Source: Eonycteris spelaea
Lineage: Eukaryota > Chordata > Mammalia > Chiroptera > Pteropodidae
Direction of reading: 5' to 3'
Assembly: GCA_003508835.1 (NCBI GenBank)
Contig: PUFA01000072.1
Span: 4,128,501 to 4,192,500, forward strand
DNA: 64,000 bases
In this document: one piece after another, positions 44,401 through 50,400 of the stretch
Numbering within the stretch: position 1 is the first letter of the stretch
Layout of the letters: each line of letters begins with the position of its first letter
Program-made: the position numbers and the translations under genes
Notes under the pieces: model-generated
Seen by the model: the letters and a program-made list of their open reading frames with translations, nothing else
Told to the model about the DNA's origin: nothing
Databases searched by the model: none

Positions 44401-47400
44401 ATTAGATATAGAGATATATACATAGACCTAGTACCTAGTTACAGATATATAGATGGATATAAGATATGTTAATCCTTGCTATCAATGCGAATGAAAGAGG
44501 AAGAAAGTTTTTTATAGGGAAAAGACAATAAACTATCCAATCAAACAGATGTAGGTTCAAGTTTTCTCTACTACACTGTAGCTATATGATCCTGAAAGGT
44601 AGTACTTACTCTCTTTAAACTTCCTTACCCTTTACTGAGAAATAATAACAGAATTAAATAAAATCTTGTATAAAATGGGTTACTATGGTAACTACTCCAT
44701 AATAGGTCTGTAATGATCAGTTAGTTTGTCAAAGTAGAAAATGCCATCGAAAAGTCTTGCCTAATTGTGATGATTCCCTTTATACAACTATTTCTGCTCA
44801 TCTGAAATTGTTCATCTGTCTGCATTCTATAAACCTCTCTTTAATTTCTATAAACCTCTCCTTAATTTCATTTACAGGCCACACAACTGAATGTCACAGC
44901 CTTTTCTTATTGGGGAAAAGTTCTGACTTTTTAAAAAACATTTCCTTATTGGATTTGTTCATTTCTCTCTCTCTCTTTTAATCATATTGGTTATTTTTCT
45001 CTGACTCAAAGATTTCCATGATTTTAAAAATTATAGTGACCAAAATTTCCTTCCATATTGAATTACGCAATTTTAATACAAAAAGAAGCACCAGAAAATA
45101 TCTCCCATTCTGACCAAACCAGCAATCCATTTTCTCTACTTTTGCATTCAGTTTATTGAACATTTATGAAGAAAAAATAAATAAATTTGGTGTAAATTGG
45201 CAGTGTTAAAAATGTGTGGTCTTCCTACTTGACGTTATCTAACTTAAAGTTTTCTTATAACTATGTGACATATGTCTAGAACTATTCTATATATTCTACA
45301 AATCTCGTTTAACATGAGACTACCACAGTATGTAAAAGGCAAATTTAAACTACTGCTTCTTTGCTCCAGAACTTACGCTTTCACTGCTATGTGTCTCAAA
45401 AACATCTTTTGGCTAAACTCATCAAAAAAAAAAAAATCGTTGCTAACTGGAATTCAATCCTTGATTTCCTCAATTGCGTGTCTCAGATTGTGCTACACCC
45501 TCTAGGAGTGCTACCTCATACCGAGTGTTTAACTTTTCTTAAGCACCGTGCACGTTACTTAAGTGCATTTTCTGTTTTCATCCTTATCACCAATAAGAAA
45601 TAGACGTTTACTATCAATGTTTTATGGAAAAGAAAACCGAGGTTTAAAGAAATTAAGTAACTTGTTCCAAGTGATACTGCTCAGATGAAGCGGCCCATAG
45701 CTTCCTGCCTCCCAGCCTGGGTTGTTAGCACTTTGCTACGCATACTCCACTAAAGAAAGCTCGGTGCTTAAAGAGCATGTGGGGTTTCCTTTTCTTCAGT
45801 GTCTTTCTTAAAAGTAATAATTCATTCACCATGAAGTCACAATCAATCATCTGTTCTAATAAAATACCTGAAATGTACTTCATCAAACATTAGAAACCTC
45901 AAATTTATACATACGCACACACATGTGTGTGCATGTGTGTGTGTGTGTGCACACGTGTGTGTGTGTGTGTCTGTGTGTGTGCATACATGTGTGTAGTCAC
46001 CCATATACAGTAATCAGTGGCTGGCAGTCATCATTTGTATCGGTTAGTGATCTGGGTTTCAGCACTCTATAGAATTAGACTTTCTTTAATTCATGAAGTG
46101 TGGAAAGTTCCATTTACCAAGCCTATGAGTCCATCTACCTCAATCATTTAGAATGCAGACTTTATGAGAGGGTACTTTACAGGTCTCGGGGGTCCAGCCA
46201 ACTAGCTCTGTGGATGTACGCTACGTGACAGATGGTGGCCACGTGATTTACCAGAATGCCGACTCTCGAAGTCCCATCATTGTCATCAACGACTTCATGC
46301 ATTGTCTTTCTTGTGTAACATTAACGATACATAGTATATGAATGTAGAAAAAGAAATAATGCAGAAGAAAATGAAAAAATCAGTCGTAACGCCTTGTTGG
46401 GCAATGAAAGGCAATATCTTCATATTTATGCCAGTGACTGACATGAGCTCTTCCATCACTGAATGGTTTGTTGTGATCTAAAGAAAGAGATCGATGAACA
46501 CATTATTATTAAGCTAGTTATAACCTCACGTGTTTTTGCTCGATTGTAAGAAATCGTGTGCATTCCACATTTAGATATAGTTGCCTGTCATGACCTGTCC
46601 CCTTGTAGTTCCTGGCACACTCCAGTTTTTGTCTTGACCTCTTAAGAACATCCCTGCTTATCAACTTCACTGGACAAAATCTACTCAACCTTGAAGTCTC
46701 AGCTGAAGTGTCACTTCAGTTAGTAGGTCTTCTCCGATATTTCTCATCAGTGTATGTTCTGCTTCATTGTTTGCCTAGCATGCCATTTATAATTCCATGA
46801 TGGAACCTAAACTCTTATTATGACTATATATCCATCGCGCTCCCCCCGCTGTCTAGTATCCCTGGAGAAAAGAACCTGTGTTCTACCTATTTCTTGATCC
46901 CCAGTGCTTTAGGGTAATGGTTTAAATACAATCATGTGCCACAAAGTAACATTTTGGTCAATGACAGACTGCATACATGACAGTGGTCCCATAAGATTAT
47001 AATGAACTGAAAAAATCTTATTGCCTAGTGACATTGTAGCCATCATAATATTGTAGTGCATAAGTGGCTCCCGATTGCATAGCAGTTGTTCAGTGCATTG
47101 TGCCAAGTAAATTAAGTGAATAACTTAATTAAATGTAACGCAGGGCAATTCATTATATAATCATCCATCAAAATTTAATTTATGATGAAATTTAATACTC
47201 ACTTCTATGATAGCGGCATTGATGGCAGCTTGAAAAGCTATAAATCCTTTCTCCCAGAACACTGAACCTTCACATGTGACTTTCTCATCCACTGTTTGAC
47301 AATGAGCTTTAGGAAGAGAAGAACATAAACAATTAGATGCATGGAACAATCCCGGTTATAGGAAAAATGGAAATTTCAAATGTTCCAAAATGCACTCCAA

Positions 47401-50400
47401 GTCCACAGTAATATAGTGTATGGCAGGCTTTTCGGATGAGGTTTGCACAGCACACATCACCTGAGACCAGTTCTCAGTAATTTTTCATTCAATCCTATTA
47501 TTCTCTCCATTAGCCAAGAATATTCTGTTGAGCTTTGCTCTTCTGTTGCTTGAAAAAAGCACGAGATTTTTTTAATGTTTTGGAATTGTTGAGCAAGAGC
47601 CGTTCCTGAGGTTTTATTTAGGAGTGATGCAGGGATACAGTCACGAAGGTTGAGTCAATAACGGGACACAGGTAAGGGAGCTGAAAAATCCCCATTGCCT
47701 AGGGACACGTAGCCATCAGAACGTTGTAGTGCAATGCATTTCTCAAATGCTTGTGGTGATGCTGCTGTAAAGAACCCGACTGCACTGCCAGCCATATAAA
47801 AGTACAGCATATACAGTTATGGACAATACACGATACTTGATCATGATAATAACGACCATATCACTAGTTTACGTGTTTACTGTACAGTTCATCATTGTTT
47901 TAGAGTGCTCTTTCTACTCATATTAAAAAGTTTTTGCTGTGAGACAGGATTCATGTTACTCTGGCGGCAGCCTCATGCATCTCATGTCTACCCATCTCTT
48001 GATTGCATGATTTTCTCTTGTGCTTGATTTGACCTTGTGTTGCTTTGTCCAGTAACATGCTATACAGGTGTGTAGCCTAGGAGCAATGGCCTCTACCACG
48101 TAGCCTAGGTGTGCAGTAGGCTAGAGCTTGCTCGTGTGTGTACGTGCAGTCTCTGATGTTCGCACGACAGAATCACTGAATGATCTATTTCTCAGAACAC
48201 TTCCCCGTCAGTAAGTGGGGCATGGCTGTACCAGCAAATAATTTCTTAATAACACAATATACTCAAGAGCATAGGCTTTATTTAATAAGAAGGGATCTCA
48301 TTATGTGTAGAAATTAAAACACGTACCTTGTGCATGCTTCTGCTGTCACATACACTCCATTGTGGCTGATGACTTAACAGCAAAAACATTTTTTTTCTCA
48401 TAGAGAAGTTACCTGAATGATCTCTGTGTTCCTTCATCTTGGGGATTCTACCACCCCAGAAGAACTTCAAATGATAAGAGAAGTTATCATTAAAGATGAC
48501 TCTCACTGCATCCATAGAATAGTTTAAATCCAATTTATTCATGCTCTTTTCATCAGGCCACCCCATGATTGTTCTTCCTGTCACATGTGAGAACAGAATA
48601 GTTACCTAAGATTTCTACGTGGACCATAGGCAGCATAACACATTCGATGATGTTAAGGCTATTTTATGTGAAAGTTGCTTCTTCACTAAAGGCAGGGCTC
48701 GTCTTAAATAAGAGATTTGCACTTGGGATTCTAACCCTCTAGATAAAATCAGAAGTGTCACATGGCAGTCACTTTTATCACAACTAGATTGTGCCTTTCC
48801 GAATAAACTATTTAATCAATAATTTAAAGCACAATGAATCTGGGGTAATAACAATTTCAATGCGTACATTTAAACTCATTTACACACAAACCTGTCTTCA
48901 AGTTAAATTCACTACAATTATAAATAGATACTATAATTATATTTCCATTTAACAACAGTGTCAGTGTGGCCGAAATCCAAAGACAGCAGAAAATTGTTAA
49001 ATTTGAGGAGTGTTTTCTCAAGAGACTTTGTTTATTCTAAACTATGAATGACTCTTACTGACCAAACCCGGGCCATTTAACACACAGTCTGGATTCTGGT
49101 GAATACACACTCCTGGTACAATTCAGCATGTTCCATTGTCCTCTGTATTTCCTGCCATCTGGCAGCTGGATCCAGGGGTTTAATCAGATTCCAGTCCTTT
49201 TGGCAAGACTACAGGTGGCGGTGTATTCTTTCTTCGGGTGTCGTAATTTCTGATTATCTCACTTTTTGAGATATTAGCAGCCATTGACACTCAGTGCCTA
49301 GATCCATTAATTTACTAGGAGTTTTAAAATGGTGGTGTTCTATTTCTATTATTTGTTTCTCATTTATTAGAAAATATTTGTAAAGAGTACGTTTCATCCC
49401 GTTTAGTTAGTTATTCCATAGTACAGTTTATAGAGGATAAATGCTGGTATTTTACCCCCCCCCCCACTTACAAATTTTCACAAGAACTGATTTCCTCCAA
49501 AGCCAAGCTTTTTTTTTTCTTCTAATATCATTATGAAAGATGGATTTGATTAGACATAGATGAGTTTTAAATCATGCACTTAATATTCGTGTTGAAATTC
49601 CACATACCAACTTTGACCATTGGTAGTCTTTTTACGTTGACTGCTGAGTGCTTTTGACACAAACGACTCATTCACAATGGCTCCCTAGCTATCTGGAATG
49701 ACAAGATACCTCACCCTGTCGAATTTCCTGTCCCAGATCCCTGGATCTCCTTTCTTCCCATGCTGAGAATTAGACTATTCCATAATTACTTACTTAGTAT
49801 ATCCCACTTTACATATATAACAACTGGAGAATAGCATTCTAATATTACACCACCAATCCAATTACTAAAAATGGCTTCAACTGTTCTCAAATTCGTCCTC
49901 TTGCTTTGCAGTGGCTACTGGTCTCTTCTTCAGGGGCCTCATTCTCTTCTCAGGCCCATCAGATACCCTGTGCTTCCCTTTGCCTTTTCACTATCCAGGA
50001 GAGAGACACCATGCAAGCCTGTGGTCGTTAGTGCTTCTTCTCTACTCACTTGTATTTTGGGGTTCAAGGAAATACCTTATCACCTATTTTGTTGTAAATA
50101 TTGCCCATGGTTTCCTGGTTTTGCTGTCTAATTTCTCTCTCAGTTTTTAAGTATTTGAAGAGATCAAAAAACCATGCTGTCACCATTGTCCAGTCTTTTC
50201 AGAATCTTCTCATAAACATATATTTGGATAATCTTGGACTACCTAATTTGAATATGGACTATAAAGAGGCTAAGCCTTTTAACATAAAATTTCCTCAACA
50301 GGAGACTAATAAAAACAGTAAGAAATCTCTTTGATATTTGAAAGGAATATGCATTAATGCTATTAATTAAATCTAGAAGTTGAAACACAACACAGTTTAT

